A stretch of 39,523 nt of DNA, taken from Neobacillus cucumis (GTDB lineage: Bacteria; Bacillota; Bacilli; Bacillales_B; DSM-18226). The notes beneath the pieces are model-generated. The model searched no databases. It worked only from the letters and a program-made list of their open reading frames with translations, and had not been told where the DNA came from. The stretch covers positions 1 to 39,523 of the forward strand of contig NZ_JAMBOH010000038.1 of NCBI RefSeq assembly GCF_023715505.1, written 5' to 3'. Below, one piece after another: positions 8,514 to 16,523 of the stretch (position 1 is its first letter; every line of letters begins with the position of its first letter). Made by a program: the position numbers and the translations under genes.

Positions 8514-9080
8514 ATGGAAAAACAAATCGACCCCCGTATTCTCCGTACCCGTAAGCTCATTATGGATGCGTTTATACAGTTATCAATGAAAAAAGAATTT
8601 AAAGACATCACCATAAAAGATATTACAACTGCTGCTACGGTTAATCGTGCAACCTTTTATTCTCATTTCACAGACAAATATGACTTACTTGAAAAGGCGT
8701 TGAGTGAAAGTGTTATGAGAGAAATCATTCAAGAAGTTAGTACACATGAGGTAATTAACGAAGAGACTATCGAGGCTATTTTTTTATCAATTATAAAGTT
8801 TCAAACATCAATCAGTAATCAATGTCGGCGAAGTTATGAGGCATTTACACCCCAAATAGAAACGATTTTTAAAAAGGAACTTGAAGCCTTTTTTTCAGAG
8901 TTGGCACAAAAACAATGGTCTAATCAAAACAAATCTGAAATAGAGGTCTATGCGGTGATGTTAAGCTGGGCACTTTATGGAGCTGCGATGCATTGGATGC
9001 AAAATCAAACCTCACAACCAGAAGATTATGTTGGGCAAATACTAAATATCATAAAAATGGAAAAAACATGGATAAAGTAA
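8514..9080 (+). CDS. TetR/AcrR family transcriptional regulator
   Basis: Protein of 188 residues starting at ATG 8514 with AGGAG nine bases upstream. The N-terminal DNA-binding domain reads RTRKLIMDAFIQLSMKKEF, then ITIKDITTAATVNRATFYSHF, the classic TetR helix-turn-helix (about residues 30-53). The C-terminal ligand domain is short and contains TetR_C-like helices rich in aromatic residues (SWALYGAAMHWM), suggesting a hydrophobic or aromatic ligand. It is transcribed away from the five-gene oxidoreductase operon and probably represses both transcripts through the ACAAC/GTTGT sites. Ligand unknown; a quinone or other electrophile is a guess from the operon content. Confidence 0.88.
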   Translation: MEKQIDPRILRTRKLIMDAFIQLSMKKEFKDITIKDITTAATVNRATFYSHFTDKYDLLEKALSESVMREIIQEVSTHEVINEETIEAIFLSIIKFQTSISNQCRRSYEAFTPQIETIFKKELEAFFSELAQKQWSNQNKSEIEVYAVMLSWALYGAAMHWMQNQTSQPEDYVGQILNIIKMEKTWIK

Positions 9081-9140
9081 TGTTAATTAAATTTAAAAAT
9101 AAACTGAACTCATCCATTTTATTTTAATTCTCCTAATATA

Positions 9141-9176
9141 AAAGAGCCTGTTTTTATATGAAAAAACAGGCTCTTT
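9141..9176. terminator. Terminator after the TetR gene
   Basis: A perfect 15-bp stem (9141-9155 with 9162-9176) built around AGAGCCTG/CAGGCTCT with A- and T-rich ends; works on paper in both directions. Confidence 0.75.
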
Positions 9177-9215
9177 CATATTGTCTTGGCTTAATCTTTC
9201 TTTAACTAACCTGCC

Positions 9216-9335
9216 CCGTTAATACAATAAGCACAGCTTGACAATTATGTATAAATATAAGCATCTATACAGTTTCGCTTTGAGTAATGATTCAAAATGA
9301 TTAATAAACATGCTGCCAAAACATACATCATTTAA
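9216..9335 (-). repeat. Copy A of a diverged direct repeat (about 110 bp)
   Basis: The stretch shares a clear collinear pattern with 11053-11165: AGCACAGCTT, then GTATAAA-ATA, ATCTATA, ACAGTT, CTTTG, TGATTCAA, AATTAATAAA and AACATACAT occur in the same order and spacing. Similarity is roughly 65-70 percent by eye. It lies downstream of the 9416-9880 gene, while the other copy is in the leader of the broken DUF3231 gene. In minus-strand reading both start ATGTATGTT and contain short open stretches interrupted by stops, so they may be leftovers of a duplicated gene or of a promoter region. Confidence 0.5.
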
Positions 9336-9370
9336 ATGCCAGAAACACATAATTAAAATATAAAACTAAA

Positions 9371-9413
9371 AAGTGCTAGGTAAACCCAATTGTTGGGATT
9401 TACTTAGCACCTT
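9371..9413 (-). terminator. Terminator of the 9416-9880 gene
   Basis: An 18-bp stem with three mismatches (9371-9388 against 9394-9413) lies directly after the stop codon; TTTAGTTTTA follows on the minus strand. Confidence 0.7.
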
Positions 9414-9415
9414 AT

Positions 9416-9880
9416 TTAATATGTTTTTTTATGATTGAATACAGAATCGTACCATCTTTGATAAAGATAAATTATTGGTAAATGACTAATTATCGCAAAA
9501 TATAGCCCCAAATTACTCATATTGTTCAACTCATAAAGACGAAATCTTTCAAAGATGAAGGGACTAATAACAAATGCTTGTATTGCATCCAAGATGAGAT
9601 TAGCTCCGAAAAATAACCAAACGTTGGGATAAAAAAAATAAAACACAAGGATCGTTGTGACGGGAAGTAGTCCATATGTAAAAGATGAAACATTAGTTAG
9701 AAAAAATAAATTACTTGTTACCTTCCACCAATTCCAAACTTCCGCCATTTGGAAATAAATTGTATTTAATAGAACAGTAAAAAATGCAACTGATAAAAAA
9801 TTTCTAACCCTCATTGAATTTAGTGGTATAAGTAAAAACCAAGGTACAATCATTACAATCCAGGAAAGGACTTGACCCAT
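9416..9880 (-). CDS. Small multi-spanning membrane protein of unknown function
   Basis: Protein of 154 residues with about five hydrophobic segments: near 7-20 (WIVMIVPWFLLIPL), 28-45, 60-82, 87-108 and 122-140. There are several conserved-looking aromatic pairs (WNWWKV, FFYPNVW). It resembles the short uncharacterised membrane proteins of spore-formers sometimes grouped as CBO0543-like, but I cannot assign it firmly. No catalytic motif is visible. It follows the broken DUF3231 gene in the same orientation and lies inside a patch flanked by the two copies of the 110-bp repeat, so it may have been part of a small cassette with DUF3231. Confidence 0.6.
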   Translation of the reverse strand: MGQVLSWIVMIVPWFLLIPLNSMRVRNFLSVAFFTVLLNTIYFQMAEVWNWWKVTSNLFFLTNVSSFTYGLLPVTTILVFYFFYPNVWLFFGANLILDAIQAFVISPFIFERFRLYELNNMSNLGLYFAIISHLPIIYLYQRWYDSVFNHKKTY

Positions 9881-9947
9881 CGATGAACCTCCGAAAATTT
9901 AGACTAAAAGATAATTCCCTCTTTTTTGTTTGTTCACTGATATTCAG

Positions 9948-10954
9948 TTACTTATGATTTTTTCTGTCATCCGCAATTGGTGGTTGCTCCATCCAACTTT
10001 TTTTAATGAGTAACTTACCAAAACTACCATATACAAGCATATCATCGAGAATTGCTTTTTCACAAAGTGTTACAATATCTGCTCTCATACTATAAATCAC
10101 CGCAGTACCGTAATAGGAAATTGCAGCAGCAAATAAAAAACCCGAATGAAACAACATTAATTTATCAGAGAAGGGGGATACATTTGAGTTTGTTATTTCC
10201 GATTCATAAGTTGAAGGTAAGTGAAGGTTTTAATTGAGTAATAAATTTGAAAAATTGCTCATGTGTTTATTAGCTGCTTGAATACACTTTTCTAAAAACT
10301 TATTTACTTCTTTATCTTTACATACTTGTTTAAAAGCAATCAAAAGTCCTTTTGTAATCGCACTTTTATCTAGATTAAAATAGATATTTCCACATTCGAG
10401 CGAATTCATCGCTCGTTTATTACCAAATAAACACCAGTAGCATAATCAATAGTGGTGATAAATTTAATTTTATCTGGTGTTGAATACAGTGGAGGTTTAT
10501 CTAAGAGATCCTTTTTCTCAAGGATTGCCAGTGATTCGTTATATAAATTCATGGTGTTTATATTACATTGATAATAAAAATCTCTAATTTCTTGACGAAG
10601 GGAAAGTGTAAAAGCTAGGCTATAAGACTGTGCTGCGTACATGGACATGGTATGAATATAATTTAAGCAAAAGAGTTCAGTAAATAAAGGGGGAGCCTCT
10701 AAATTTACATCTTTTTCATTAAATCCTTTAGGTACGGGAAAATCCTCTTTATTAAACAATTCCTCCAATTTATTTAGATGATTTTGACCAAGTTTTTGAG
10801 CATTTTGAAAAACTTTTATGATTTCTGGATCTTGAGTGATCTTTAGCATGTAATTAATTACACAAGTTCCCATTGTCTCACGTATGTAATGAGACCATAA
10901 ATTTGATATTTCTGGTGAGGTCAATTTATCAATATTTTTATTCATTTTTTTCAT
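9948..10954 (-). pseudogene. DUF3231 family protein, broken by a frameshift and a stop
   Basis: The 5' part (10954-10406) encodes LTSPEISNLWSHYIRET and the first four-helix ferritin-like repeat of a DUF3231 protein. At about 10435-10445 the frame shifts: the next frame continues WCLFGNKRAMNS, then SAITKGLLIAFKQVCKDKEV, hits a TAA at 10230-10232 (expected Glu), and continues LHLPSTYESEITNSNVSPFS, then DKLMLFHSGFLFAAAISYYG and ends KKSWMEQPP..DRKNHK at 9948. Joined, the pieces give the normal family length of about 330 residues in two repeats. DUF3231 proteins are spore-former proteins of unknown role, related in look to coat protein CotF. Two independent lesions indicate genuine decay rather than a single sequencing error. 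Confidence 0.8.
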
Positions 10955-11052
10955 CCTATAATTTATTAATTTAGGTTTAATGTCGTCAATTTTTCTTTAA
11001 ATTATGTATTAAAACGAGGTAATATATACCTTCTTCATCTATCATTTCTCTT

Positions 11053-11165
11053 TAGTACAGGCAGCACAGCTTCACAAATAGGTATAAAAATAGAATCTAT
11101 AACACAGTTATTCTTTGTGAAGTGATTCAACAGAATTAATAAAAACTTCTAGAACATACATTCTT
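11053..11165 (-). repeat. Copy B of the diverged direct repeat
   Basis: Partner of 9216-9335. It lies in the 5' region of the DUF3231 pseudogene, between a bidirectional terminator and the gene start. In the minus strand it reads MYVLEVFINSVESLHKE, then after a one-base shift NNCVIDSIFIPICEAVLPVL, which looks more like eroded coding sequence than like random DNA. No family recognised. Confidence 0.5.
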
Positions 11166-11186
11166 TCATATTTTTCCCCACAAAAA

Positions 11187-11220
11187 ACTAATCGGGAGTT
11201 TTTTCCGATTAGTTTTTCTT
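11187..11220. terminator. Bidirectional terminator
   Basis: Stem ACTAATCGG (11187-11195) with CCGATTAGT (11205-11213), flanked by CAAAAA on one side and TTTTCTTTT on the other, so a T run exists in both directions. It separates the dioxygenase remnant from the repeat/DUF3231 patch. Confidence 0.8.
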
Positions 11221-11242
11221 TTATTGATTCTCTTTTTCTTTT

Positions 11243-11710
11243 TTAAATATATGTTCCTAGTTTTCTTGCTTCAAACGGTAGCAAAGCTTGTTCAATTTTT
11301 GATTTTTGAGGTTCACTGTATTGGAAGCATCAATTTTGCACCCATTGGCTCATGTGATTCATCATGTGCGAACCCTGGTGGATTAGTTGCAATTTCAAAT
11401 AGTATTTCTCCATGTTCTCTAAAGTAAATGGCATTATAATAATTTCTGTCTTTTATAGGTGTGACACCGTATCCAATAGCGACAACAAATTTTTGCCAAT
11501 CTAATTGATCTTCATCATCAATTGCCCTCCATGCAATGTGGTGCACTGTTCCAACTCCCATTTATCCACGTCCAATCAAGTTAATTTAAGCCTGATAATA
11601 CTTCCGATTTCCACAGTTGAACTGAAACGCACGAGGTCACCTTCTTTACCGACTAATTCTAGTCCCATTACTTTTTCTAACAATTCAGCCGTTTTGTGTA
11701 GTTATCTGGT
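11243..11710 (-). pseudogene. C-terminal remnant of a ring-cleaving dioxygenase (MhqA/MhqO type)
   Basis: The minus strand carries KTAELLEKVMGLELVGKEGD, then VRFSSTVEIGSIIRLKL, a stop/frame change around 11570, MGVGTVHHIAWRAIDDEDQL, DWQKFVVAIGYGVTPIKDRN, YNAIYFREHGEILFEIATNP, EPMGAKLMLP, another one-base shift near 11315, and SEPQKSKIEQALLPFEARK to a TAA at 11243. This is the second half of a glyoxalase/bleomycin-resistance fold dioxygenase of the hydroquinone-detoxification group. The metal ligands H (VHHIAW) and E (HGEILFEI) survive in the central frame, but the N-terminal half is absent and there are at least two frame changes. It abuts the HupE gene end directly. Confidence 0.75.
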
Positions 11711-11717
11711 ATTCCAC

Positions 11718-12773
11718 TTAAAAAGCTCTTTGAATAAACCAAACCAATCCAAATGCTAAAATTGCTGCAGAGGTTCCTGGGATTACCCATTTAACAGGTT
11801 TCAAGGTTAATTTTTTAATCCATAAAATAATTGGGAAAACGAGCGAAACAATTAATAATTGACCGATTTCAATCCCAATATTAAAAGATAAAAGTGAAGT
11901 GGCCATATGGTTTGTATCTAATCGCATTTCAGATAGGATTCCTGCAAAACCAAATCCATGGATTAATCCAAAACCAAATGCTAGCCAAGGCTGGTGTTTT
12001 GAGTCCTGATTAAAAATATTCATAAGTGCTACATAAATAATACTTAAAGCAATGGCCGACTCTACAAATCTAGTTGGTAGGTGAACAATGTCTAAAGTTG
12101 CCAGAGCCAATGTAATACTATGTGCAATTGTGAAGGCTGTAACTAAGGAAAGAATATGACGAATGGTTTTCGCCCCAAACAGCAAACTAATGACAAACAG
12201 AATATGATCATATCCAGTGAAAATATGTTTTAATCCCAGCACTAAAAACTGTTGAGCGTTCTGCAAGAAACTTATTTTGCCAATCTCAAATTCCCTTGAT
12301 TCGAATGTCAAAATCTTTTCTTGTTGTTTCCCGTCCATTTTTACTGTTGCAAAATTTGCATGACTTGGGTCCGAATCGTCCATAAACATATTATATTCGA
12401 CGATTAGTTTTTCTGGTTTATGGTTTGTATTATAAGCCAAGTTTATAACGGCAAACGGACGGTCTTTAATCGTTTCTGTATCCGTTTTTAATACGCTGCC
12501 CTCTACCAATTCGCTGTCTGCATAAAGCTGGATATGGGAATTGATATAATGCTGCAATATCTTATGGTCAATCAACTCCTTTTGATCCGTTGCCTTTTTG
12601 AGTGCATGTCCGAGTTCCTCCAAATCTACCTTCAATTCATAGTCTAAAGCTTTCTCGTTGACTTCGATTTTAGAAAAACCTTCACTGTTATTAGTATGAG
12701 CAAATGCTGGGGAAGAAAGGAAAGAACTAAATGAAAGTAAAAGGAGAAAAATAAAGGACCATAACTTTTTCAT
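11718..12773 (-). CDS. HupE/UreJ-like membrane protein with extracytoplasmic N-terminal domain
   Basis: Protein of 351 residues from ATG 12771-12773. A signal peptide (KKLWSFIFLLLLSFSSFLSS, cleavage after AFA) supports this start; the frame is open 33 codons further upstream but that part has no signal character. An N-terminal extracytoplasmic domain of about 160 residues precedes six or seven membrane helices. The motifs GLKHIFTGYDHILFVISLLF, FTIAHSITLALA, and LAFGFGLIHGFGFAGILSE carry the conserved His/Asp residues of the HupE/UreJ_2 family, which has been linked to nickel or copper movement. Metal and direction are not known for this subgroup. It lies 108 bp downstream of the secreted PHP hydrolase and is probably cotranscribed with it. 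Confidence 0.8.
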   Translation of the reverse strand: MKKLWSFIFLLLLSFSSFLSSPAFAHTNNSEGFSKIEVNEKALDYELKVDLEELGHALKKATDQKELIDHKILQHYINSHIQLYADSELVEGSVLKTDTETIKDRPFAVINLAYNTNHKPEKLIVEYNMFMDDSDPSHANFATVKMDGKQQEKILTFESREFEIGKISFLQNAQQFLVLGLKHIFTGYDHILFVISLLFGAKTIRHILSLVTAFTIAHSITLALATLDIVHLPTRFVESAIALSIIYVALMNIFNQDSKHQPWLAFGFGLIHGFGFAGILSEMRLDTNHMATSLLSFNIGIEIGQLLIVSLVFPIILWIKKLTLKPVKWVIPGTSAAILAFGLVWFIQRAF

Positions 12774-12835
12774 TCTATCCACGTCCATTTCTTTTGTTTT
12801 TATTTCAAGGCTGTCTTGACATAAGATAATGGAAA

Positions 12836-12862
12836 GACGAGGAGTTTTTAATGCCCCTCGTC
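12836..12862 (-). terminator. Intercistronic hairpin between the PHP hydrolase and hupE-like genes
   Basis: GACGAGG (12836-12842) pairs with CCTCGTC (12856-12862) 20 bp after the hydrolase stop. Only CTTTCC follows on the minus strand, so this is a weak or partial terminator that would lower expression of the downstream gene. Confidence 0.45.
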
Positions 12863-12880
12863 CATTTTCCATATACCCAA

Positions 12881-14413
12881 TTATTTATCAGATTTGATGA
12901 AAATGGGGTTTGAGTAAAACCAAAGATCATTCCATGGATTTTCACCTTTAGGATCCTGTACTGGTTCTAATTGATCTGTGTTAGTACCACGTAAACGAAT
13001 ATAGCTATCCTTCTCCATGTCTTTTAATGTATAAGTAATTGTGATGTAGTCACCGTCTTTTTTCCAGTCACTTTCTGTGAAACGCTTTACGACTTTTGTT
13101 GTCGGATTAGAAGCTGTTGAGCGGTCTTCCACTTTTCCATTAACTTCTCCCAGGATTATGTCAACACGTTGAACATTTGGCTTATCACCATGAGAGTTAG
13201 CAGCGTTTGGATCTTTGATGCGAACTTTTACCGTTACATCAGATTTCTTACTTGGAAGTGTAAGTGTTTCACCGATTGATGCTGTATTTCCTTTTGCCTC
13301 TGCATGCAATGGTGATTTGCCTCCTGCTTGTACTTTCACATCAAGTTCTGAGATTAGGTCACCCGTTGTAACAAATACATTCCCTTTACGAAGGTTTTCC
13401 ATTACATCTTCATAATTTTTCTCTGCTTTTACATATGTTTTAGAATATTCACCAGGCCAGAAGTCACTTCCTCCATCACGCCAGTTGACATGTGAGTCAG
13501 AGGTAGCAGTAATCCACCAGTGTCTTCCTTCACCTAACATCGAATCCCATAAACCACCAACAATAGCACTCATCTGATCGAAACCACCCATTGTTGGAGC
13601 GTTAGAGTAACTACCACGAGATCCTTTAGGGTCAAGAGATCCATCTGGATTAATAGCACCTGCTTGGTGACCAGGAGCTCCTTCCATACCAATAGAGATA
13701 TTTGGTGCAGTATCATTCCAATTACGGAACTCTTGCGGAGTATCTTGTCCCCATACCCCAACACCTGCCGCTGAACGGGATGGATGATGTGCGATAGAAA
13801 TTGGAAGTTCGTCCATTTGTTTCATATAGTTAAGAGCTTCAATCATTTTTGATTCAGTGTTACGGCTTGGGTCATTTGGATAAGCTTCACGAGAATTAAA
13901 CTTGCTTTCAAGATCATAAAGCACTTGTGATTCATTTTCACCTTTTGGAATCATTAGCGTGCTGTGGTCAGCTCCTGGTGTGTCTAACTCCATTCCGTAG
14001 AATTGAAGAACGTCAGGAACCGCTTCACGAGATTTTAATAATTCAGGATAAGCTTGTTCTAAGTTAACTTTGGAATGGTTAGGACCCCCATGATCGGTTG
14101 TCATCATCCAATCAAGTCCATACTTCTTACCATTTTCTGCATTTTTCACAATTGGATAAATGGCATCGCCACCTCGTATGGCAGTTGGAGGGTTTGTAGA
14201 ATTGTCCCAACCTACACTCCATTCACTATGTACATGGTAGTCACCTGCAAGCCATGATGCACCATTCTTTTTCACTTTTTCTTTTGATAATGATTGTGCT
14301 TTTGCGTTCTGATAACCACCATCATTAAATATAGTTTGGGTCGTAAGTGCAGTTGTTGCAAGAACTGTCGTTGCGATTAAAGGTATTGCCTTCTTCTTAA
14401 AACGAGATTTCAT
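12881..14413 (-). CDS. Secreted CehA/McbA-type PHP-domain metallohydrolase
   Basis: Protein of 510 residues from ATG 14411-14413, preceded by AGGAGA; a longer in-frame start at 14449 would lie before the ribosome site. Signal peptide: KSRFKKKAIPLIATTVLATT, cleavage near NAKAQS. The PHP domain begins LAGDYHVHSEWS (His60, His62), followed by WMMTTDHGGPNHS (His108), FYGMELDT, SIAHHPSR, and ITATSDSHVNW, which supply the metal ligands expected for a tri-metal phosphoesterase site. The C-terminal 120 residues form a beta-rich region (VTVKVRIKDPNAANSHGDKP). CehA/McbA relatives hydrolyse carbamates or phosphoesters; the natural substrate here is unknown. Paired with the HupE-like protein, it could release a metal- or phosphate-bearing ligand outside the membrane (inference). 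Confidence 0.82.
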   Translation of the reverse strand: MKSRFKKKAIPLIATTVLATTALTTQTIFNDGGYQNAKAQSLSKEKVKKNGASWLAGDYHVHSEWSVGWDNSTNPPTAIRGGDAIYPIVKNAENGKKYGLDWMMTTDHGGPNHSKVNLEQAYPELLKSREAVPDVLQFYGMELDTPGADHSTLMIPKGENESQVLYDLESKFNSREAYPNDPSRNTESKMIEALNYMKQMDELPISIAHHPSRSAAGVGVWGQDTPQEFRNWNDTAPNISIGMEGAPGHQAGAINPDGSLDPKGSRGSYSNAPTMGGFDQMSAIVGGLWDSMLGEGRHWWITATSDSHVNWRDGGSDFWPGEYSKTYVKAEKNYEDVMENLRKGNVFVTTGDLISELDVKVQAGGKSPLHAEAKGNTASIGETLTLPSKKSDVTVKVRIKDPNAANSHGDKPNVQRVDIILGEVNGKVEDRSTASNPTTKVVKRFTESDWKKDGDYITITYTLKDMEKDSYIRLRGTNTDQLEPVQDPKGENPWNDLWFYSNPIFIKSDK

Positions 14414-14848
14414 TTTTCTCCTAGCCTCCCTAGATTGAAGTGTTTGCAATTTCTAATATTAGTTACGAAAGATTGCTAGTTTAATAACATCATTGTTTCA
14501 AATATTTAGGGCTTAAAATGTCCCTTTGTATTCCCTCTCTTCACATTTATTAAAATCAGATTAAAATTTTTAATCAAATTTTAATCTTTCTTCATACCAA
14601 ATATAAATCAGAATTGTTAATCTATTGTTAAGGCTAGGTAAAGATTTACTTATAATGAATAAAAAAATTGAGTACCATATTCTATATAATTTTTTGTACC
14701 TAATTAACAATTGGTAGATTTTAAAAAAATCTATTCCAAATGCAAAAATAGTTGGCAAAACATATAAGAATTTAGATAATAATGGATATGAAGATTTAAT
14801 CATCATCTATAGGAACCTATATAGTGATTTATTGAGGAGAGATACTGA
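14414..14848. other. Intergenic region, no gene supported
   Basis: Very AT-rich. A 78-codon open frame on the minus strand (14570-14806) has no ribosome site and only the Phe/Tyr/Ile-rich composition expected from AT-rich DNA. The region should contain the promoters of the PHP gene (minus) and of the CWC gene (plus). Confidence 0.4.
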
Positions 14849-15082
14849 GTGGCTAATAAATATTGTCCTATCTGTGGAGAAGAAAACAAGTGTATGACAG
14901 GTGCTGAAGAATACGGTAACTGTTGGTGTGACAAAGAAATATTCCCTAATGAAATCTTTGAATTAGTTCCCCCAGAAAGTAGAAGAAAACATTGTATTTG
15001 TAAAAATTGTTTAAATAAATATAAGGAAGAACTGACATTACGGAAAAGTTTTAGTGAGCAATATGAGGAAAGAGAAAAGTAA
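14849..15082 (+). CDS. Cysteine-rich CWC family protein
   Basis: Small protein of 77 residues from GTG 14849, behind GAGGAGAG. Eight cysteines are arranged as CPICGEENKC at the start, then GNCWCDKEIFP, and HCICKNCLNKY. The central CWC gives the family its name (Cys_rich_CWC). The two CxxC-like pairs suggest a structural zinc or other metal site. The function is unknown. It is the only plus-strand gene in the 11.7-20 kb island and sits between the secreted hydrolase and the copCD genes, which fits a metal-related role but does not prove it. Confidence 0.75.
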   Translation: MANKYCPICGEENKCMTGAEEYGNCWCDKEIFPNEIFELVPPESRRKHCICKNCLNKYKEELTLRKSFSEQYEEREK

Positions 15083-15193
15083 AACGTTGAAAGATTTAGT
15101 TAATAATAACTAGGTCCATATTTTTGAGAATAACAATAATTTATTCGAAAAGAAGTTAGCGAATAGACCAAATAGTTTATCGCTAATAGATTT

Positions 15194-15378
15194 TTATAGA
15201 TTATTATTGTTGGTCACATAATCGTAACCAAGTGATTTTGCTTCTTCCACAAGGCCCCCTTGTGCACCTTTGCTTTTCTCAGAGGAGTCTTTTGCAGATT
15301 TAGGTTTATCCTGATAAACCCCAGCATTACAGCAAAATACCTGTAATCTTCGCCTCTGCCCAATAGGACATCAACCTC
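15194..15378 (-). pseudogene. Internal fragment of an alkaline phosphatase
   Basis: The minus strand reads EVDVLLGRGEDYRYF near 15378-15330 and, in another frame, DKPKSAKDSSEKSKGAQGGL, VEEAKSLGYDYVTNNNNL ending at TAA 15194-15196. The order (VDVLLGGG..., KPK..S.KS.G.QG.LVEEAK.LGY.YVT) matches the middle of Bacillus-type alkaline phosphatases. No active-site serine or metal-ligand regions remain, and the frame is interrupted near 15310. Only about 60 codons are left. Identification is from memory of the family and is moderately sure. Confidence 0.5.
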
Positions 15379-15380
15379 TT

Positions 15381-15414
15381 AAAAAAAAATAAAAAGGCTA
15401 AAATTCAGCCTTTT
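15381..15414 (-). terminator. Terminator of copC-copD
   Basis: Stem AAAAGGCT (15392-15399) with AGCCTTTT (15407-15414); on the minus strand it is followed by a run of T broken by one A. It lies 34 bp beyond the copD stop. Confidence 0.8.
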
Positions 15415-15447
15415 AATCTATTTTAATGTTCTACTATTTTTTTACTT

Positions 15448-16521
15448 TTACACTAATGATAACATTAAACCAAAATATAGGACTGCGATAAATCCAATCC
15501 CGAAAAAAACGGCAGGTAAAGGTCGTTTCTGGTTGAAACTGAATAAAATCAGAAATAAAAATAGTAATGAAAGTATGATTAACAATACCGATTGGAACGA
15601 AGTTGCTAAATGAGTTTGTAAGGTTGTAAGAATATCTTTCCCTAATAACCATTCCACCCACTTGGATGCACCCTCTGACTTTACAGTGAATTCCACATCA
15701 TGTGGTGGCGATAACGTCCCCATCACAGCGGTGAAATAAAACACGAATAAGAGAATTACACTTTCCCCTTTAATCCATGGTCCTGGATTGAAGGATAAAT
15801 TCTTCAACGCTTTTTTTGTAAGTACACCATTTATAAAGGCGAAAGCCATAACAGGGATGATACTGATATGTTTTAACAGTAGCATTTGGCCATAAGGTAA
15901 CACCCATGCCTTTACATAATCTTTTGGTTCAACTATAAAGAACATTAAATAGATGCCACTAAGGATAATGATGATTAGGCAGATAACAGCAAAAGGAGTA
16001 AACCATCGTAAAAATTTAGACCAGTTAAGGTCTTCTTTTGAAAACCAGGCAACATTAATCAGTATACCTGTCCATAATGTAACTATTAAAAAATGAGTGC
16101 TGTGAGACCATAATCCTGCCTTAAATGACAGAGAAGCGACATGACTAGAATAACCAACAGCCAATATCATTAATAACAGTAAAATGGCTTGTATATATCT
16201 TGAGCCATTTAGCAAAAATGTAAGATATAAACATGTTGCTAGTAAACTTATATAGATCCAAGCTCTCCCGACTTGAAAGTCCAAGATTACGGATTGTACA
16301 GCTAAAAAGAAACCAACTCCTCCTTGGAAATATGAAACTGTTTGAACAATTGGTCCTAACGTGAGAATAATAATACCAAGTGCGGACAGGAGTAACAGTG
16401 GTTTAGGGATAGTAACTTTAGGTTTGTTCTTATCGGGTACAAATTGTAAAGCCACATGCCCAACTAGGATAGAATACAATAAATAATTTCCGAATTCAGT
16501 AATAGGAATGACGAACCCCAT
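15448..16521 (-). CDS. CopD family copper resistance membrane protein
   Basis: Protein of 357 residues with eight or nine membrane helices. CopD family features are seen: SHVASLSFKAGLWSHSTHFL in the central helices, the LVTLWTGILINVAWF helix, and FYFTAVMGTLSPP with downstream histidine. The conserved His residues in the membrane half are thought to help copper cross the cytoplasmic membrane. The start lies 2 bp after the copC stop, so the two are translationally coupled. In Bacillus subtilis the two domains are fused in YcnJ; here they are separate genes. A terminator follows. Confidence 0.85.
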   Translation of the reverse strand: MGFVIPITEFGNYLLYSILVGHVALQFVPDKNKPKVTIPKPLLLLSALGIIILTLGPIVQTVSYFQGGVGFFLAVQSVILDFQVGRAWIYISLLATCLYLTFLLNGSRYIQAILLLLMILAVGYSSHVASLSFKAGLWSHSTHFLIVTLWTGILINVAWFSKEDLNWSKFLRWFTPFAVICLIIIILSGIYLMFFIVEPKDYVKAWVLPYGQMLLLKHISIIPVMAFAFINGVLTKKALKNLSFNPGPWIKGESVILLFVFYFTAVMGTLSPPHDVEFTVKSEGASKWVEWLLGKDILTTLQTHLATSFQSVLLIILSLLFLFLILFSFNQKRPLPAVFFGIGFIAVLYFGLMLSLV

Positions 16522-16523
16522 AT

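Noticed and set aside
14570..14806. 78-codon AT-rich minus-strand frame
   Set aside because: Composition explained by AT richness, no ribosome site, no motif.
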